Numbered from the stretch's first letter, positions 14,987 through 26,487 are shown. The stretch: 64,000 bases of DNA from Helicobacter pylori Shi112 (GCF_000277405.1 NC_017741.1:1599457-1663456); one strand, 5' to 3'. Program-made: numbers and translations. The notes: generated by a model not told the origin, from the sequence alone.

Positions 14987-17803
14987 ATGGATACACAAAG
15001 ACAATGCATGGCTTTAAAGGCTTCAGCAGGAAGCGGGAAGACTTTCGCTTTGAGCGTGCGGTTTTTGGCCCTGTTGTTTAAGGGGGCTAATCCTAGCGAG
15101 ATTTTAACGCTCACTTTCACTAAAAAGGCCACCGCCGAAATGAAAGAGCGCATTTTAGACTATTTAAAAATCTTGCAAAAAGAAAACCTTGAAGATGAAA
15201 AAGAAAAAGAAAAATCCCAAAATATCCTAAAAGAATTAGAAGAAAAATACCACTTAAACCCTAGTTTCGTGCAAAATAGCGCTCAAGAAATCTACCAACG
15301 CTTTTTAAACGCCGAAATGAGAATCAGCACCATTGATGCGTTTTTCCAAAGCATTTTAAGGAAATTTTGTTGGTTTGTGGGGTTGAGCGCGAATTTTGAA
15401 GTCAATGAAGACACAAAAGCGCACCAGCAACAGCTCAATGCGAGTTTTTTGAGCGCTTTAAATAATAAACAGCTTGAGGAATTGAGCGTTTTTATCACTC
15501 AATGCTTAAGCCATGATAATTACACAAGCGATTCTATTTTAGAGCGGTTGCGTTTTTTAAAAAACAAGCTCTATTTATTTGATCCCAATAAGAAAGAGCC
15601 TGCATTTGATGAAAAGGGTTTTTTAGAAAAATTAAGAAGCTTGAACCAACAAATTCAAAGCGTAGAAACAGCGTCAGATATGGCTAAAACAGCCATTAAA
15701 TGCGATGATTTTAGGGGGTTTTTAAACAGCTCTTTAACCTGGCTTGAAAAAAAGAGCGAATACCGCCATTTCAAAAAACTCAAAGATGAAATCCCCACTT
15801 TAGAGAGCGAATGCGAAGAGATTGAAAACGATCTAAAACGCTATTATGAAGCCAAAGAAAGCGCATTGTTTAAAAAATTCCCTAAATTCATCCAGCTTTA
15901 TGATAAAGCCACTTCTAAAATCCAAGCCCTGGATTTTGATGCGATTAAAGATAAAGTCCATGCCTTATTGAATGGCTATGAAGAAATGCCGGCGGAGTTT
16001 TTTTATTTCAGATTGGACAGCAGGATCGCGCACATTTTGATTGATGAATTTCAAGACACGAGCTTGAACGATTATAAGATTTTAGCCCCTTTTATTGATG
16101 AGATTAAAGCCGGGATAGGGCAAGCTAAATGGCACAGGAGCGTGTTTTTTGTGGGCGATGTCAAGCAGAGCATTTATGGCTTTAGGGGGAGTTTTAGCTC
16201 CTTGTTTGAAAGCGTTTCTAAGGATTTTTACCACGATAATTTACAATTCAACCACCGCAGTTCGCCTTTGATCATTAATTATGTGAATACCATTTTTAAA
16301 AAGGCTTATCAAAATTCCCCCACCGCTTATTTGGAGCAAAAATACCCTAAAGCTTCCAGCAACAAACATGCTAGAGACGGCTATGTTAAAGTCTCTTTAG
16401 TGGCTGATGAAAGAGAATTGTTATTAAAACAAATCTTGCAAGAAGCTAAAAACCTTTTAGAGCACCGCATTGATCCTAAAGACATTACCCTTTTATGCGC
16501 CACTAATGACGACGCTTTAGAAATCAAAAATTATTTGCAAGAGAATTTGAGTGCGATTCGCCCAAGCACGGAATCTAGCGCTAAATTGTCTCAATTTGTG
16601 GAATCTAAAATCATTAAGAACGCTTTAGAATACGCTCTAGCTGAAGAACCTTACAAGCCCTTTTATAAGCACAGCGTTTTAAAACTCGCTGGATACTTGC
16701 ATGATGATGCCATCGCTTTAGCTGGTTTCAACCCTAAAAAAGAGAGTGTGGCAGGCTTTGTGTGGAAGGTGATGGAATTGTTTGAGCTTTATGGAGAGTG
16801 CGCGCAAATCTGCTTGGAGTTGGCGGTTGGGTGCGAAGACGCGAATGAATTTTTAGAAAAATTAGAGGCTAAAGAGATCGCTTCTTTCAATGCAAAAGGC
16901 GCTCAAATCATGACCATCCATAAATCTAAAGGCATGCAATTCCCTTATGTGATCGTGTGCGAACGCTTGGGCAAGCCTAAATCAAATAGCTCCAATCAAT
17001 TCCTTGAAGAATATGATGGCACAGAGCTTCTTCGCCTTTATTACAGAATGAAAAATCGTGAGATGGTGGATAAAGATTACGCTAGGGCTTTAGATAAAGA
17101 AGAAGCGGCTAAAGATCATGAAGAAACCAATGTGTATTATGTCGCATTCACTAGGGCTGAGTTAGGGCTGATTGTCGTGGCTAAAGACAAAAAAGGAATG
17201 CGCGAAAAATTGGATCTTTTGCCTTTAGAAGAGGGAGAAATCGCGCCGGTTATTTCTTCTCAAAAAGAGCCTTTAATTGCAAGCGTTGTAATCAAGCCCC
17301 ATGCCTATGGCGAGCAAGTCCAAGAGATAGAAGAAGAGCCTAGCGATTATGAAAAGAATAACGACCAGGAAGCGATCAATTTTGGTATCGCCTTGCACAA
17401 GGGATTGGAATACCAATACGCTTATAATATTCCTAAAAAAAGCGTTTTAGAATACTTAAACTACCATCATGGTTTTTATGGTTTGGATTACCAAGCGTTA
17501 GAAGAAAGTTTAGAGCTTTTTGAAAACGATGCAAAGATACAAGCTCTTTTTAAAAATTTGGCCCTAAGGGGCGAAGTGGCTTTTTTATTTGAAGGGGTTG
17601 TGTCTAGGATTGATGTTTTATTGTGGGATAAGGGGCAAAATTTGTATGTTTTAGATTATAAAAGCTCTCAAAATTACCAGCAAAGCCATAAGGCGCAAGT
17701 TTCTCATTACGCTGCGTTTTTGCAAACTCAAGCCCCCCATTTTAAGATACAAGCAGGCATTATTTACGCTCATAAAAGACTGCTTGAAAAATTATGGGTT
17801 TGA
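14987..17803 (+). CDS. addA: AddA helicase-nuclease subunit (RecB-like recombination exonuclease)
   Basis: 938 residues, UvrD-family helicase with a C-terminal nuclease. Walker A is LKASAGSGKT (residues 10-19), followed by TFTKKATAEMKERI (motif Ia), LIDEFQDTS (motif II), GDVKQSIYGFRG (motif III), IMTIHKSKGMQFP (motif V) and YVAFTRAE (motif VI). The nuclease core GVVSRIDVLL...LYVLDYKSSQ (D...DYK) lies near the end. With AddB, encoded elsewhere, it processes double-strand breaks for RecA. It partly overlaps the reading frame upstream of nhaA. Confidence 0.93.
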   Translation: MDTQRQCMALKASAGSGKTFALSVRFLALLFKGANPSEILTLTFTKKATAEMKERILDYLKILQKENLEDEKEKEKSQNILKELEEKYHLNPSFVQNSAQEIYQRFLNAEMRISTIDAFFQSILRKFCWFVGLSANFEVNEDTKAHQQQLNASFLSALNNKQLEELSVFITQCLSHDNYTSDSILERLRFLKNKLYLFDPNKKEPAFDEKGFLEKLRSLNQQIQSVETASDMAKTAIKCDDFRGFLNSSLTWLEKKSEYRHFKKLKDEIPTLESECEEIENDLKRYYEAKESALFKKFPKFIQLYDKATSKIQALDFDAIKDKVHALLNGYEEMPAEFFYFRLDSRIAHILIDEFQDTSLNDYKILAPFIDEIKAGIGQAKWHRSVFFVGDVKQSIYGFRGSFSSLFESVSKDFYHDNLQFNHRSSPLIINYVNTIFKKAYQNSPTAYLEQKYPKASSNKHARDGYVKVSLVADERELLLKQILQEAKNLLEHRIDPKDITLLCATNDDALEIKNYLQENLSAIRPSTESSAKLSQFVESKIIKNALEYALAEEPYKPFYKHSVLKLAGYLHDDAIALAGFNPKKESVAGFVWKVMELFELYGECAQICLELAVGCEDANEFLEKLEAKEIASFNAKGAQIMTIHKSKGMQFPYVIVCERLGKPKSNSSNQFLEEYDGTELLRLYYRMKNREMVDKDYARALDKEEAAKDHEETNVYYVAFTRAELGLIVVAKDKKGMREKLDLLPLEEGEIAPVISSQKEPLIASVVIKPHAYGEQVQEIEEEPSDYEKNNDQEAINFGIALHKGLEYQYAYNIPKKSVLEYLNYHHGFYGLDYQALEESLELFENDAKIQALFKNLALRGEVAFLFEGVVSRIDVLLWDKGQNLYVLDYKSSQNYQQSHKAQVSHYAAFLQTQAPHFKIQAGIIYAHKRLLEKLWV

Positions 17804-17826
17804 AATTAAAAATTTTAAGGTTGTCT

Positions 17827-19143
17827 ATGAATATCAAAAAAACAGAAAACGCGCTCAGTGTAACGCTTAAAAACTTTATTAAAAGCGAGTCTTTTGGAGG
17901 GATTTTCCTCTTTTTAAACGCTGTTTTGGCGATGGTGGTGGCTAATTCGTTTTTAAAAGAAAGTTATTTTGCGCTATGGCACACTCCTTTTGGGTTTCAA
18001 ATAGGGGATTTTTTCATCGGCTTTAGTTTGCACAACTGGATTGATGATGTTTTAATGGCGTTATTCTTTTTGATGATAGGCTTGGAGATCAAGCGAGAAT
18101 TGTTGTTTGGGGAGCTATCCAGTTTCAAAAAAGCTTCTTTTCCTGTGATTGCGGCCATAGGGGGCATGATAGCCCCAGGATTGATTTATTTTTTTCTTAA
18201 CGCTGACACGCCTTCTCAGCATGGTTTTGGGATCCCTATGGCGACAGATATTGCATTCGCTTTAGGCGTGATCATGCTTTTAGGCAAGAGGGTGCCAACC
18301 GCCTTAAAGGTTTTTTTAATCACTCTAGCGGTGGCTGATGACTTGGGGGCTATTGTGGTGATCGCGCTCTTTTATACCACGAATTTAAAATTCGCATGGC
18401 TTTTAGGGGCTTTAGGGGTGGTTCTTGTTTTAGCTGTATTAAACCGCTTGAATATGCGCTCGCTTATCCCTTACTTGCTTTTAGGGGTGTTGCTTTGGTT
18501 TTGCGTGCATGAGAGCGGTATCCATGCGACCATTGCTGCAGTGATTCTAGCTTTTATGATACCGGTGAAGATCCCTAAAGATTCTAAAAATGTAGAGCTT
18601 TTAGAACTGGGCAAGCGATACGCAGAAACGAGTTCAGGAGCGCTTTTGACCAAAGAGCAGCAAGAAATCTTGCATTCTATTGAAGAAAAAGCGAGCGCTT
18701 TACAAAGCCCCTTAGAAAGATTGGAGCATTTTTTAGCCCCCATTAGCGGGTATTTCATCATGCCCTTGTTTGCGTTTGCAAACGCTGGGGTGAGCGTTGA
18801 TTCTAGCATCAATTTAGAAGTGGATAAGGTGCTTTTAGGGGTTATTTTAGGGCTTTGTTTGGGCAAGCCTTTAGGGATTTTCCTCATTACTTTTATAAGC
18901 GAAAAGCTTAAAATCACTGCGCGCCCTAAAGGCATCAGCTGGTGGCACATTTTGGGGGCTGGGCTTTTAGCAGGGATTGGCTTTACCATGTCTATGTTTA
19001 TTTCTAATCTGGCTTTCACGAGCGAGCATAAGGACGCTATGGAAGTGGCAAAAATTGCGATTTTACTAGGATCTTTGATTTCTGGGATCATAGGGGCTTT
19101 GTATTTATTTTTATTAAACCAAAGAGCGGCTTTAAAGAAATAG
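17827..19143 (+). CDS. nhaA: Na+/H+ antiporter NhaA
   Basis: 438 residues from the ATG at 17827, with about 12 membrane segments. It exchanges Na+ for H+ at the inner membrane. The family pair of aspartates lies in ITLAVADDLGAIVVIALFY, and GFGIPMATDIAFALG and the C-terminal AGIGFTMSMFISNLAF are typical. The H. pylori NhaA loop (ELGKRYAETSSGALLTKEQQ) is longer than in E. coli. The frame opens a little earlier, but AAGGTTGTCT precedes this ATG. Confidence 0.95.
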   Translation: MNIKKTENALSVTLKNFIKSESFGGIFLFLNAVLAMVVANSFLKESYFALWHTPFGFQIGDFFIGFSLHNWIDDVLMALFFLMIGLEIKRELLFGELSSFKKASFPVIAAIGGMIAPGLIYFFLNADTPSQHGFGIPMATDIAFALGVIMLLGKRVPTALKVFLITLAVADDLGAIVVIALFYTTNLKFAWLLGALGVVLVLAVLNRLNMRSLIPYLLLGVLLWFCVHESGIHATIAAVILAFMIPVKIPKDSKNVELLELGKRYAETSSGALLTKEQQEILHSIEEKASALQSPLERLEHFLAPISGYFIMPLFAFANAGVSVDSSINLEVDKVLLGVILGLCLGKPLGIFLITFISEKLKITARPKGISWWHILGAGLLAGIGFTMSMFISNLAFTSEHKDAMEVAKIAILLGSLISGIIGALYLFLLNQRAALKK

Positions 19144-19150
19144 CTAAAAA

Positions 19151-19159
19151 TGCTATAAT
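19151..19159 (+). promoter_or_regulatory. Promoter of the yajC-sec operon
   Basis: TGC-TATAAT, an extended -10, about 32 bp before yajC. It probably drives the long run of same-strand genes that follows. Confidence 0.65.
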
Positions 19160-19190
19160 TTGAGATTAAAACATCTTTTAAGGGAATTAA

Positions 19191-19484
19191 ATGGGACAAA
19201 CTAAAGACATTCTAACGACGCTTTTACCCCTTGTGGTGCTGTTTCTTATTTTTTATTTTTTGATTGTTCGCCCGCAACGCCAGCAACAAAAAAAGCACAA
19301 AGAAATGATAGAGGGCTTGACTAAGGGCGATAAAATTGTCACTCAAGGCGGGTTGATTGTTGAGGTGCTTAAAGCGGAAGCGAATTTTTTTAGCGTGAAA
19401 CTCAATGATGACACCACCGCTAAACTTTCTAAAAACTATATAGCGTTCAAATTAGACGAAGAAGTGGCACAAAATAACAACTAA
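19191..19484 (+). CDS. yajC: Preprotein translocase subunit YajC
   Basis: 97 residues with one N-terminal membrane segment ([20 protein letters not shown]) and the family [10 protein letters not shown] core ([13 protein letters not shown]). It associates with SecDF at the inner membrane. The ribosome binding site is AAGGGAATTAA before the ATG. It touches secD (TAATG). Confidence 0.95.
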   Translation: MGQTKDILTTLLPLVVLFLIFYFLIVRPQRQQQKKHKEMIEGLTKGDKIVTQGGLIVEVLKAEANFFSVKLNDDTTAKLSKNYIAFKLDEEVAQNNN

Positions 19485-21061
19485 TGAAACTTTTTAACTC
19501 TCGCTTAATCGTTTTTATTTGTGCGCTTCTTTTAGGGGTAGGGTTTTCTGTGCCTTCTTTGCTAGAGACTAAAGGCCCTAAAATCACTTTAGGCTTGGAT
19601 TTAAGGGGGGGGTTAAACATGCTTTTAGGGGTGCAAACCGATGAGGCTTTAAAAAACAAGTATTTAAGCTTGGCGTCCGCTTTAGAATACAACGCTAAAA
19701 AGCAAAATATCTTGCTTAAAGACATTAAATCCAGCCTAGAAGGGATCAGTTTTGAGCTTTTAGATGAAGATGAAGCGAAAAAATTAGACGCGCTTTTAGT
19801 GGAATTGCAAGGTCATAGCCAGTTTGAAATCAAAAAAGAAGCGGAATTTTATAGCGTGAAGCTCACCCCTTTAGAGCAAGAGGAATTGCGTAAAAACACG
19901 ATTTTGCAAGTGATAGGGATCATTCGTAACCGCTTGGATCAATTTGGTTTGGCAGAGCCTGTAGTCATTCAGCAGGGTAAAGAAGAAATTTCGGTGCAAT
20001 TGCCCGGTATTAAGACTCTAGAAGAAGAAAGGCGCGCTAAAGAGTTGATCTCTCGATCCGCTCATTTGCAGATGATGGCAGTGGATGAAGAACACAATAA
20101 AGATGCGATGAAAATGACGGATTTAGAGGCTCAAAAATTAGGCAGCGTGTTGTTATCGGATGTGGAAATGGGGGGTAAAATCTTGCTCAAAGCGATCCCC
20201 ATTTTAGATGGCGAAATGCTTACAGATGCGAAAGTGGTGTATGATCAAAACAACCAGCCGGTGGTGAGCTTCACGCTAGATGCGCAAGGGGCTAAGATTT
20301 TTGGGGATTTCTCAGGCGCGAATGTGGGCAAACGTATGGCGATTGTTTTAGACAATAAGGTCTATTCAGCCCCGGTGATTAGGGAGCGTATTGGCGGGGG
20401 GAGCGGGCAAATTAGCGGGAATTTTAGCGTGGCTCAAGCGAGCGATTTAGCGATCGCTTTAAGGAGTGGGGCGATGAGCGCTCCCATTCAGGTTTTAGAA
20501 AAAAGGATTATAGGCCCGAGTTTAGGGAAAGACAGCATTAAAACTTCCATCATCGCTCTAGTTGGGGGCTTTATTTTGGTGATGGGCTTTATGGTGCTTT
20601 ATTACTCCATGGCGGGGGTGATCGCTTGTTTGGCGTTAGTGGTCAATCTTTTTTTGATTCTGGCGGTCATGGCGATTTTTGGAGCGACGCTGACTTTACC
20701 GGGAATGGCGGGGATTGTTTTAACCGTGGGGATTGCTGTGGATGCTAATATCATTATCAACGAACGCATTAGAGAGGTTTTAAGAGAGAATGAAGGCATC
20801 GCTAAGGCGATCCATTTAGGCTATATCAATGCGAGCCGGGCGATTTTTGATTCTAATATCACTTCCTTGATCGCTTCAGTGTTATTATACGCTTATGGCA
20901 CAGGAGCGATTAAAGGCTTTGCCCTAACCACAGGCATTGGGATTTTAGCCTCTATTATCACCGCTATTGTAGGCACGCAAGGGATTTATCACGCCCTTTT
21001 ACCTAAACTCACCCAAACAAAAAGCCTTTATTTTTGGTTTGGCGTGAATAAAAGAGCTTAG
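19484..21061 (+). CDS. secD: Protein translocase subunit SecD
   Basis: 525 residues. An N-terminal membrane segment is followed by the D1 motif [12 protein letters not shown], a large periplasmic region, and five C-terminal membrane segments including [18 protein letters not shown]. With SecF it uses proton flow to pull proteins through SecYEG. A G8 run at 19605-19612 encodes the Gly-Gly of the D1 motif and is not considered phase variable because the gene is core. Confidence 0.97.
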   Translation: MKLFNSRLIVFICALLLGVGFSVPSLLETKGPKITLGLDLRGGLNMLLGVQTDEALKNKYLSLASALEYNAKKQNILLKDIKSSLEGISFELLDEDEAKKLDALLVELQGHSQFEIKKEAEFYSVKLTPLEQEELRKNTILQVIGIIRNRLDQFGLAEPVVIQQGKEEISVQLPGIKTLEEERRAKELISRSAHLQMMAVDEEHNKDAMKMTDLEAQKLGSVLLSDVEMGGKILLKAIPILDGEMLTDAKVVYDQNNQPVVSFTLDAQGAKIFGDFSGANVGKRMAIVLDNKVYSAPVIRERIGGGSGQISGNFSVAQASDLAIALRSGAMSAPIQVLEKRIIGPSLGKDSIKTSIIALVGGFILVMGFMVLYYSMAGVIACLALVVNLFLILAVMAIFGATLTLPGMAGIVLTVGIAVDANIIINERIREVLRENEGIAKAIHLGYINASRAIFDSNITSLIASVLLYAYGTGAIKGFALTTGIGILASIITAIVGTQGIYHALLPKLTQTKSLYFWFGVNKRA

Positions 21062-21069
21062 GAGTTTTT

Positions 21070-22041
21070 ATGGAATTGTTCAAACAAACTAGAATCTTAA
21101 ACTTCATGCGTTATTCCAATTATGGGGTGGTTGTTTCAGCGATCTTAGCGCTTTTAGCGTTGGGGCTTTTGTTTTTTAAGGGGTTTTCTTTAGGGATTGA
21201 TTTTGCGGGGGGGAGTTTGGTGCAAGTGCGCTACACCCAAAACGCTCCCATTAAAGAAGTGCGCGATCTTTTTGAAAAAGAAGCTCGCTTCAAAGGCGTG
21301 CAAGTGAGCGAATTTGGCTCTAAAGAAGAAATGTTAATTAAATTCCCTTTTGTAGAAACGGCTGAAAATGAAGATCTGAACGCTATCGTGGCTAATATTT
21401 TAAAACCCAGTGGCGATTTTGAAATCCGTAAATTTGACACCGTGGGTCCTAGAGTGGGGAGCGAATTGAAAGAAAAGGGCATTTTGTCGCTGATTTTAGC
21501 GTTAATGGCGATCATGGTTTATGTGAGTTTCCGCTATGAATGGCGTTTTGCTTTAGCGAGCGTCGTTGCGCTTGTGCATGATGTGATTTTAGTGGCAAGC
21601 TCAGTGATTGTTTTTAAGATTGATATGAATTTGGAAGTGATTGCGGCTTTACTCACCTTGATTGGGTATTCCATTAATGATACGATCATTATTTTTGACA
21701 GGATCAGAGAAGAGATGCTCTCTCAAAAAACTAAAAATGCCATTCAAGCCATTAATGAAGCCATCTCTAGCACGCTCACGCGCACGCTTCTAACTTCTTT
21801 AACCGTGTTTTTTGTGGTGTTGATTTTGTGCGTGTTTGGGAGCAAGATCATTATTGGCTTTTCATTGCCAATGCTAATAGGCACGATTGTAGGGACTTAT
21901 AGTTCTATTTTCATCGCCCCTAAAGTAGCGTTATTGTTGGGCTTTGATATGGATAAATACTATGAGAATGAGGCTAGAAAAATCAAAAAAGCTCAAGAGA
22001 AAGAAAAAATGCGCCGTTTGTATGAGGGCGGTCAAGTTTAA
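21070..22041 (+). CDS. secF: Protein translocase subunit SecF
   Basis: 323 residues with six membrane segments. The motifs LGIDFAGGSLVQVRY and IGYSINDTIIIFDRIRE mark SecF. It follows secD by 8 bp with the ribosome binding site AGGAG. Its C-terminus is charged and cytoplasmic. Confidence 0.97.
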   Translation: MELFKQTRILNFMRYSNYGVVVSAILALLALGLLFFKGFSLGIDFAGGSLVQVRYTQNAPIKEVRDLFEKEARFKGVQVSEFGSKEEMLIKFPFVETAENEDLNAIVANILKPSGDFEIRKFDTVGPRVGSELKEKGILSLILALMAIMVYVSFRYEWRFALASVVALVHDVILVASSVIVFKIDMNLEVIAALLTLIGYSINDTIIIFDRIREEMLSQKTKNAIQAINEAISSTLTRTLLTSLTVFFVVLILCVFGSKIIIGFSLPMLIGTIVGTYSSIFIAPKVALLLGFDMDKYYENEARKIKKAQEKEKMRRLYEGGQV

Positions 22042-22050
22042 GGAGTTTCT

Positions 22051-22389
22051 ATGGATTGGGGTCGGGTCATTCATGTGCTGTTTAGCCTTATTTCTTTAAC
22101 CACCATTGCAGGGTTTTTGTATGAGCCTAACACGGTGGTGTTGTTTGTAGCGTTGGCTTTAAATCTTATTTCTGTTACGCTTAAAATTGGGGTGTGTAAG
22201 CGTTTCGCTTCAGAGCTGTTAGCGAGCTCTTTAGCTACCGTGTTGCACCTCATACCGGCGTTTGTGTTTTTACAGATCTTAAATAATTTGGTTAGCGCTT
22301 ACATGCTCATGATTGGGGCGTTGATTAGCAACGCTTTCAGTCTTATCTTTTTGTTGATTGAAAGCGTTGTAACGAGCGAAACGGATTAA
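22051..22389 (+). CDS. Small membrane protein between secF and leuS
   Basis: 112 residues with three to four hydrophobic segments (VLFSLISLTTIAGFLY, VVLFVALALNLISVTL, ATVLHLIPAFVFLQIL, ALISNAFSLIFLLIE). It has a good ribosome binding site (AAGGAGTTTCT). Function unknown. Its position between secDF and leuS in a tight operon suggests an inner-membrane housekeeping role, but nothing specific can be stated. Confidence 0.75.
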   Translation: MDWGRVIHVLFSLISLTTIAGFLYEPNTVVLFVALALNLISVTLKIGVCKRFASELLASSLATVLHLIPAFVFLQILNNLVSAYMLMIGALISNAFSLIFLLIESVVTSETD

Positions 22390-22398
22390 GGGGTAACG

Positions 22399-24819
22399 AT
22401 GGATTTTATCAATATAGAAAAAAAATGGCAAGAATTTTGGTGGAAAAATAAGAGTTTTGAGCCTAAAGACGATTTTAACCTCCCTAAAAAATACATTTTG
22501 AGCATGCTGCCTTATCCTAGTGGGGAAATCCACATGGGGCATGTGCGCAATTACACCATTGGCGACGCTTTGGCGCGTTATTATCGTTTACACCATTATA
22601 ATGTGTTACACCCTATGGGGTTTGATTCTTTTGGGATGCCTGCAGAAAATGCGGCCATTAAGCATGGTATCCACCCTAAAACCTGGACTTATGAAAACAT
22701 TGAAAACATGCAAAAAGAGTTTGAAACTTTAGGGTTTTCTTTTTCTAAAAATAGGGAATTTGCCACTTCAGATCCGGATTACACGAAATTTGAACAGCAA
22801 TTTTTCATTGACTTGTGGGAAAAGGGGCTAGTCTATCGCAAGAAAGCCATGCTCAATTGGTGCCCTAACGATAAAACCGTTTTAGCTAATGAGCAAGTCA
22901 TTGATGGGAGGTGTTGGCGTTGCGATACAGAAGTTATTCAAAAAGAACTCTATCAATATTATTTGAAGATCACAAATTACGCTGAAGAATTGCTCAAAGA
23001 CTTAGAGGCTTTAGAAAACCATTGGCCTTCTCAAGTCCTAATTATGCAAAAAAACTGGATAGGGAAATCTAGCGGGTTGCAATTTGGTTTTAAAATCGCT
23101 GATGAGTGCTTGAAGGCTTGCAATGGCATTCAAGAAATTGAAGTTTTTACCACAAGAGCGGACACCATTTATGGCGTAACTTACATCGCCATCGCCCCAG
23201 AACACCCTTTAGTAGAGCATGCCATTAAGCAAGTGAGCCAAGAAGATTCAAAGATCATTAAAGCGATTTTAAACACGACTCAAAGAGAAAGAGCTTTAGA
23301 GAAAAAAGGGGTGTTTTTAGGCATTTACGCTATCCACCCTTTAACAAAGCAAAAAATCCCTGTTTGGGTGGCTAATTTCGCCCTAGCTAATTATGGCTCT
23401 GGGGCGTTAATGGGCGTGCCAGCCTGCGATGAAAGGGATTTTGAATTCGCTAATCTTTATCATATCCCTATTAAAGTGATCACTCAAAGCTCTCAAAATT
23501 TGCCTCACACCAAAGAAGAGGTTTTAAAAAATAGCGGGGAGTGGAGCGATCTTTCTAGCTCAGTGGCCAGAGAAAAAATCATCGCTTATTTTGAAAAAGA
23601 AAACCTCGGTAAAAGGGTGATCAACTACCGCTTGCAAGATTGGGGAGTGAGCCGCCAAAGGTATTGGGGAGCGCCAATTCCCATGATTCATTGCAAACAT
23701 TGCGGGATTGTGCCTGAAACCCAACTGCCGGTAACTTTACCTGAAGACATTGTAATTGACGGGGAGGGCAATCCGTTAGAAAAGCATGCGAGTTGGAAAT
23801 TCGCTCAATGCCCTAAATGCCACAAAAACGCTTTAAGAGAAACAGACACCATGGATACTTTCATCCAATCTAGTTGGTATTTCTTGCGCTACACCACGCC
23901 CAAAAATCAGCGTGAAAATCAAGCGTTTGATCAAAATTACTTGAAGTATTTCATGCCAGTGGACACTTACATTGGCGGCATTGAACATGCGATTTTGCAC
24001 TTGTTATACGCGCGCTTTTTCACTAAGGCTTTAAGGGATTTGGGCTATCTTAATTTAGATGAGCCTTTTAAACAGCTTATCACTCAAGGCATGGTTTTAA
24101 AAGATGGCGCTAAGATGAGCAAATCTAAAGGCAATGTCGTTAGCCCTAAAGAGATACTTAAAAAATACGGGGCCGATGCGGCGAGGCTTTTTATCCTTTT
24201 TGCTGCCCCACCGGCTAAAGAGTTAGAATGGAATGACAACGCTTTAGAAGGCGCGCACCGGTTCATCAAGCGCTTATACGACAAAGCGAGCGCTATTAAC
24301 CCCACTACTTCTAAGCCTGAATTTAAAGAAGTCAGCCTGAATGAAGCGGAAAAATTAGGGCGTAAAAAAGTCTATGAAGCGTTAAAAAAATCGCATGAAA
24401 TTTTCAATAAGGCTGAAAGCGCTTACTCGTTTAACACTTTGATCGCAAGTTGCATGGAGGCTTTAAACGCTTTGAGCGCGCAAAATAATGAGCGGATTTT
24501 ATGCGAGGGTTATTTTGTGTTGTTGCAAATTTTAGAGCCTATTATCCCGCACACGGCATGGGAGTTGAGCGAGAGGCTTTTTAAAAGAGAGAATTTTAAG
24601 CCTATAGCGATCGATGAAAGCGCTTTTGTGGAAGACTTTATGACTTTAGGGCTTACCATTAATGGCAAAAGGCGCGCGGAATTGAAAGTCAATATTAACG
24701 CCGATAAAGAAGAAATCATTATTTTGGCTAAAAAAGAATTAGAGAAATATTTAGAAAATGCGAGCGTTAAAAAAGAAATTTATGTGCCTAATAAGCTTGT
24801 TAATTTTGTTATCGCATGA
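22399..24819 (+). CDS. leuS: Leucyl-tRNA synthetase
   Basis: 806 residues, class I synthetase that charges tRNA-Leu. The HIGH-like signature is [12 protein letters not shown], the CP1 editing domain includes [20 protein letters not shown], and the KMSKS loop is AKMSKSKGN. The length is usual. Its stop overlaps the lptE start (ATGA), showing a coupled operon. Confidence 0.98.
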   Translation: MDFINIEKKWQEFWWKNKSFEPKDDFNLPKKYILSMLPYPSGEIHMGHVRNYTIGDALARYYRLHHYNVLHPMGFDSFGMPAENAAIKHGIHPKTWTYENIENMQKEFETLGFSFSKNREFATSDPDYTKFEQQFFIDLWEKGLVYRKKAMLNWCPNDKTVLANEQVIDGRCWRCDTEVIQKELYQYYLKITNYAEELLKDLEALENHWPSQVLIMQKNWIGKSSGLQFGFKIADECLKACNGIQEIEVFTTRADTIYGVTYIAIAPEHPLVEHAIKQVSQEDSKIIKAILNTTQRERALEKKGVFLGIYAIHPLTKQKIPVWVANFALANYGSGALMGVPACDERDFEFANLYHIPIKVITQSSQNLPHTKEEVLKNSGEWSDLSSSVAREKIIAYFEKENLGKRVINYRLQDWGVSRQRYWGAPIPMIHCKHCGIVPETQLPVTLPEDIVIDGEGNPLEKHASWKFAQCPKCHKNALRETDTMDTFIQSSWYFLRYTTPKNQRENQAFDQNYLKYFMPVDTYIGGIEHAILHLLYARFFTKALRDLGYLNLDEPFKQLITQGMVLKDGAKMSKSKGNVVSPKEILKKYGADAARLFILFAAPPAKELEWNDNALEGAHRFIKRLYDKASAINPTTSKPEFKEVSLNEAEKLGRKKVYEALKKSHEIFNKAESAYSFNTLIASCMEALNALSAQNNERILCEGYFVLLQILEPIIPHTAWELSERLFKRENFKPIAIDESAFVEDFMTLGLTINGKRRAELKVNINADKEEIIILAKKELEKYLENASVKKEIYVPNKLVNFVIA

Positions 24820-25328
24820 GGGCTTTACTTTTTTTTATTTTGTTATTTTTGTTCAAGGGCTGTGGGTATAAGCCCATCGCCGCTTACGCTCAAAACGCTT
24901 TAGGCGATAGCATATACGTGAAACTCATTGTGAATTTGCCTAACCCTGAAAACTCTGTAGAGTTTAAGGATTTGATGAATCGTTTAGTCGTGCAACGCTT
25001 CCAAAGCCGCTTAGCGAGTGAAAAGGATGCGGATTCTATCATTATTATAGAAATCACGAATGTAACCGATACGAGTATCACGCAAAATAAAGAGGGCTTT
25101 ACGACTTTCTATCGCGCAACCGTGTCTGTGAATTACACCTACGATAATAAGAGAGGCACACAAAAGACTTTTCAAGATAGCGGGTATTATAATTACGCTG
25201 TGAATTTGCAAGACCCCCTTAATACCTACCAAAACCGCTATTATGCTATCAATCAGGCTGTGGAACAAACTTTGACTAAATTTGTGGCTCAAATCGCTTA
25301 TGAGGGGAAATTCAATAATGAAAAATAG
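24816..25328 (+). CDS. lptE: LptE-like outer-membrane lipoprotein
   Basis: 170 residues. The signal peptide ends in a lipobox ([11 protein letters not shown], Cys at about 17). The mature part has the beta-alpha sandwich look of LptE ([26 protein letters not shown]). LptE plugs the LptD barrel that inserts LPS in the outer membrane. Location right after leuS is the common bacterial position of lptE, which supports the call. Similarity in this group is low, so the function is inferred. Confidence 0.75.
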   Translation: MRALLFFILLFLFKGCGYKPIAAYAQNALGDSIYVKLIVNLPNPENSVEFKDLMNRLVVQRFQSRLASEKDADSIIIIEITNVTDTSITQNKEGFTTFYRATVSVNYTYDNKRGTQKTFQDSGYYNYAVNLQDPLNTYQNRYYAINQAVEQTLTKFVAQIAYEGKFNNEK

Positions 25329-26487
25329 CCATGGATTAAAGGCGTTTTTAGAAACAAAGCCTAAAGAATACCACAAGTTTGACCCTAGCCGTTTCATTCA
25401 AATTTATAAAGATTTTAAAAACGCTTTTTTTGAGATTCAAGCGAAAGTCATTCATGTGGTAGGGACTAATGGCAAGGGCAGCACGGGGCGGTTTTTAACC
25501 CTTTTATTAGCCGATCAAAATTTTAAGGTGTTGCATTTCACCTCCCCTCATGTTTTTGAATTTAGGGAGCGCTTTTTTTTGAATGGTTCTGTTGTTAAAG
25601 AAAGCGTTTTAGAAAACGCCCACCAGCAATTGCAATCACACGCTTTCAGCAGCGCTTGCTCGTATTTTGAATACGCTACCTTACTGGCCGTCATGCTCGC
25701 TAAAGATTGCGATTATTTGGTTTTAGAAGCAGGGCTTGGAGGGGAGTTTGACAGCACGAACGCTTTAGAAAAAACTCTAAGCGTTTTCACCCCCATTGAT
25801 TATGACCATAAGGAATTTTTAGGGGATAGTTTAGAAAGCATTGCGCAAACTAAATTAAAAGCGATGGGCTCTCTTAACATCATCGCTCCCCAACAAGAAC
25901 TGGTTTTAAATGTGGCTCAAAAAATCGCCAAAGAAAAACACGCAAAATTGATTTTAGTCCAAAATGAAATTTCAAAAGGAGTCAGGGATTATATTGAACG
26001 CCACCATTTAGCCCATTTTTTAGCGATGAATTTAGAAGTGGCTCTAAAAGCGTTTGAAACGCTTATGCCATGCAAAGAACAAGAAGTTTTAAAAAACCTA
26101 AAGCCCTTGGATTTAATCGGCCGTTGCGAGCTTTTAAGCCCTAATATCTTAATAGATGTCGGGCATAACCCCCATAGCGCCAAAGCCTTAAAAGAAGAAA
26201 TCAAACGCATTTTTAACGCTAAAGTCATTTTAATTTATAATTGCTATCAAGATAAGGACGCTTTTTTGGTGCTAGAAATTTTAAAGCCTGTGGTTAAAAA
26301 GGTTTTGATTTTAGAATTGCATCAAGAAAGGGTTATCAAGTTAGAAAAGCTTAAAGGGATTTTAGAAACTTTAGGGTTAGAATACGCTTTGTTTGAAGAT
26401 TTGAAAGAAAATGAAAATTATTTGGTGTATGGCTCATTTCTGGTAGCCAACGCTTTTTATAAGCGCTATCAAAAGAAGAGGGATTGA
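25318..26487 (+). CDS. folC: Folylpolyglutamate synthase / dihydrofolate synthase
   Basis: 389 residues from the ATG at 25318, overlapping lptE by 11 bp. Mur-ligase fold: VIHVVGTNGKGSTGRFL (P-loop), FTSPHVFEFRERF, LEAGLGGEFDSTN and ILIDVGHNPHSAKAL. It adds glutamate to folates. Frames open further upstream but are inside lptE. Confidence 0.93.
   Translation: MKNSHGLKAFLETKPKEYHKFDPSRFIQIYKDFKNAFFEIQAKVIHVVGTNGKGSTGRFLTLLLADQNFKVLHFTSPHVFEFRERFFLNGSVVKESVLENAHQQLQSHAFSSACSYFEYATLLAVMLAKDCDYLVLEAGLGGEFDSTNALEKTLSVFTPIDYDHKEFLGDSLESIAQTKLKAMGSLNIIAPQQELVLNVAQKIAKEKHAKLILVQNEISKGVRDYIERHHLAHFLAMNLEVALKAFETLMPCKEQEVLKNLKPLDLIGRCELLSPNILIDVGHNPHSAKALKEEIKRIFNAKVILIYNCYQDKDAFLVLEILKPVVKKVLILELHQERVIKLEKLKGILETLGLEYALFEDLKENENYLVYGSFLVANAFYKRYQKKRD

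Noticed and set aside
15199..15216. GAAAAA hexamer repeat in addA
   Set aside because: A multiple of three in a Lys/Glu helix, so it cannot shift the frame.
19605..19612. G8 run in secD as a phase-variation tract
   Set aside because: It encodes the conserved Arg-Gly-Gly of SecD, a core gene. Similar G7 runs in secF and pdxJ also just encode Gly-Gly.
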